64,000 bases of DNA from Ilumatobacter sp. (GTDB lineage: Bacteria > Actinomycetota > Acidimicrobiia > Acidimicrobiales > Ilumatobacteraceae), in the NCBI GenBank assembly GCA_018666235.1, contig JABJAB010000025.1:3073-67072 (forward strand). Direction: 5' to 3'. The position numbers and the translations under genes were made by a program. How positions within the stretch are numbered: the first letter of the stretch is position 1; the number at the start of each line of letters is the position of its first letter. Below are positions 63,419-64,000 of the stretch, piece after piece. Under the pieces are notes generated by a model. The model saw nothing but the letters and a program-made list of their open reading frames with translations. It did no database searches and had not been told where the DNA came from.

Positions 63419-64000
63419 ATGGTGAACGTTGTGCGACGAACTGCCGTGGCGCTTGCCGCCGCCGGCCTCGTTCTCGCCGCCTGCGGGACCACCGAAGATA
63501 CCGCGCCGATCACCAGTGATGAACCGGCGCCGACATCGACTGAGTCCGACATCAGCGAGGTGACTGTCGGCGCCCCCGCCGAGACGGAACCGTCCGCAGC
63601 GACCGTTGCGTCCGATGCCGTCACCGACCCCGCCGAAGCAGCGCCCGCGGTATCAGACCCCCCGCCACCGGTCGTTCCCGAGGCAATGCTTGGCGGTCGG
63701 GCGTTCGCCACCGAACTCTCACCGACATCGGACTTCCCTGAGAACGCGTTGCCCGACATTCAGGTCGACGACATTCGACGTCAAACAAAAGTCGCTCTGC
63801 GCAACGTGTTTCCCGCCGAGCGGCCGGTGCTGCTCTGGTTGTGGGCCCCGCATTGACCCAGCTGTCGTCGGGAAGCTCCCGATGTCGAGCAGTTTGCTCG
63901 TGATCACCTCCAAGAACTCGAAGTGATCGGCCTCGGCACCCAGGACAGTCTTGGCCAAGCCGAAGACTTCGTCGAGGACTACGGCACCGAGTCATTCACC
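63419..64000 (+). CDS. Candidate selenoprotein: thioredoxin-like (TlpA-type) lipoprotein, Sec146, runs off the window
   Basis: The frame begins with a lipoprotein signal (LVLAAC, lipidated Cys22) and a Thr/Pro/Ala-rich linker (about residues 23-95). The thioredoxin-like domain begins VALRNVFPAERPVLLWLWAPH. The TGA at 63854-63856 then stands where TlpA proteins have the first active-site Cys, and the frame reads on as Pro-Ser-Cys149 - RREAPDVEQFARDHL, then EVIGLGTQDSLGQAEDFV, a textbook TlpA/redoxin continuation. WAPH-U-PSC is thus U-x-x-C. A 6-bp hairpin starts 11 nt after the TGA. The gene is open to base 64000; the end is outside the window. Probably an extracytoplasmic thiol/selenol oxidoreductase. 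Confidence 0.85.
63854..63882 (+). promoter_or_regulatory. Sec UGA codon with SECIS-like hairpin (thioredoxin-like gene)
   Basis: UGA at 63854-63856, 11-nt spacer, then UCGGGA - loop AGC - UCCCGA: a perfect 6-bp stem (or 5 bp with loop AAGCU). G lies in the second loop position. Spacing is identical to the hairpin in the GrdB-like gene at 48582-48612. Confidence 0.7.

Overview
The window reads as chromosomal DNA of a high-GC actinobacterium, most likely an Acidimicrobiia member of the Ilumatobacter type and probably marine. This is inferred from the two F420-type luciferase-like oxidoreductases, many short-chain dehydrogenases, the acyl-CoA enzymes, two secreted lipoproteins and a set of sulfate-ester and organohalide hydrolases. 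No rRNA, tRNA, CRISPR array, phage or intact insertion sequence was seen. Genes are packed in short, often overlapping operons. The first 64 bases hold nothing I can support.

Layout. 0-8.6 kb: an SDR, a methyltransferase, a decayed DUF222/HNH endonuclease gene, a type I sulfatase, a DUF35/thiolase-like pair, a DUF808 membrane protein, an SDR and a double-CDGSH iron-sulfur protein. 8.6-15.2 kb (minus): a broken aromatic hydroxylase behind an extradiol-type VOC protein, then a TetR - hydrolase - LLM - pxpA-pxpB-pxpC (5-oxoprolinase) run. The TetR gene diverges from a second LLM gene across two near-identical palindromes. 16.3-21.7 kb: FAD oxidoreductase, a heterodimeric ABC exporter with one degenerate ATP site, and DUF1971. 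21.7-31.2 kb: acyl-CoA metabolism, class III aminotransferase, ArsR/AHSA1 pair, TauD-like dioxygenase, CxxC peroxidase-like protein. 31.2-36.5 kb: acyl-CoA synthetase, amidohydrolase, an N,N-dimethylformamidase-like protein, LysR. 36.6-47.7 kb: EamA transporter, beta-lactamase-like lipoprotein with an 18-bp repeat tract, SdsA1-type alkylsulfatase, desaturase, PaaX regulator with two hydrolases, AcuI-type reductase, Rieske oxygenase. 47.8-58.8 kb: a nine-gene minus-strand operon headed by TetR. 59-64 kb: serine hydrolase, RidA, CoA transferase, SDR, TrmL and the start of a thioredoxin-like lipoprotein.

Main result. Two unrelated genes contain an in-frame TGA exactly where a redox cysteine is expected, each in the pattern U-x-x-C, and each reads on in frame with clear homology. 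One is a GrdB-type selenoprotein (47839-49080, Sec157-Pro-Leu-Cys160), the last gene of the big operon. The other is a lipoprotein with a TlpA/thioredoxin fold (63419 to the window end, Sec146-Pro-Ser-Cys149). In both, a perfect 6-bp hairpin begins exactly 11 nt after the TGA, the spacing known for the E. coli fdhF SECIS. I conclude that this organism probably makes selenoproteins; the selA/selB/selC/selD genes are not in the window. An automatic annotation would split the first gene in two and cut the second short.

The selenoprotein operon runs TetR, arylsulfatase, metallo-beta-lactamase fold hydrolase, DhlA-type haloalkane dehalogenase, SRPBCC protein, sulfatase fused to a DJ-1/PfpI domain, tandem DUF1330 protein, glutathione-transferase-like protein, selenoprotein. 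The mix of hydrolases and thiol/selenol redox proteins suggests a catabolic or detoxification route for a sulfated and/or halogenated compound, but the substrate cannot be read from sequence.
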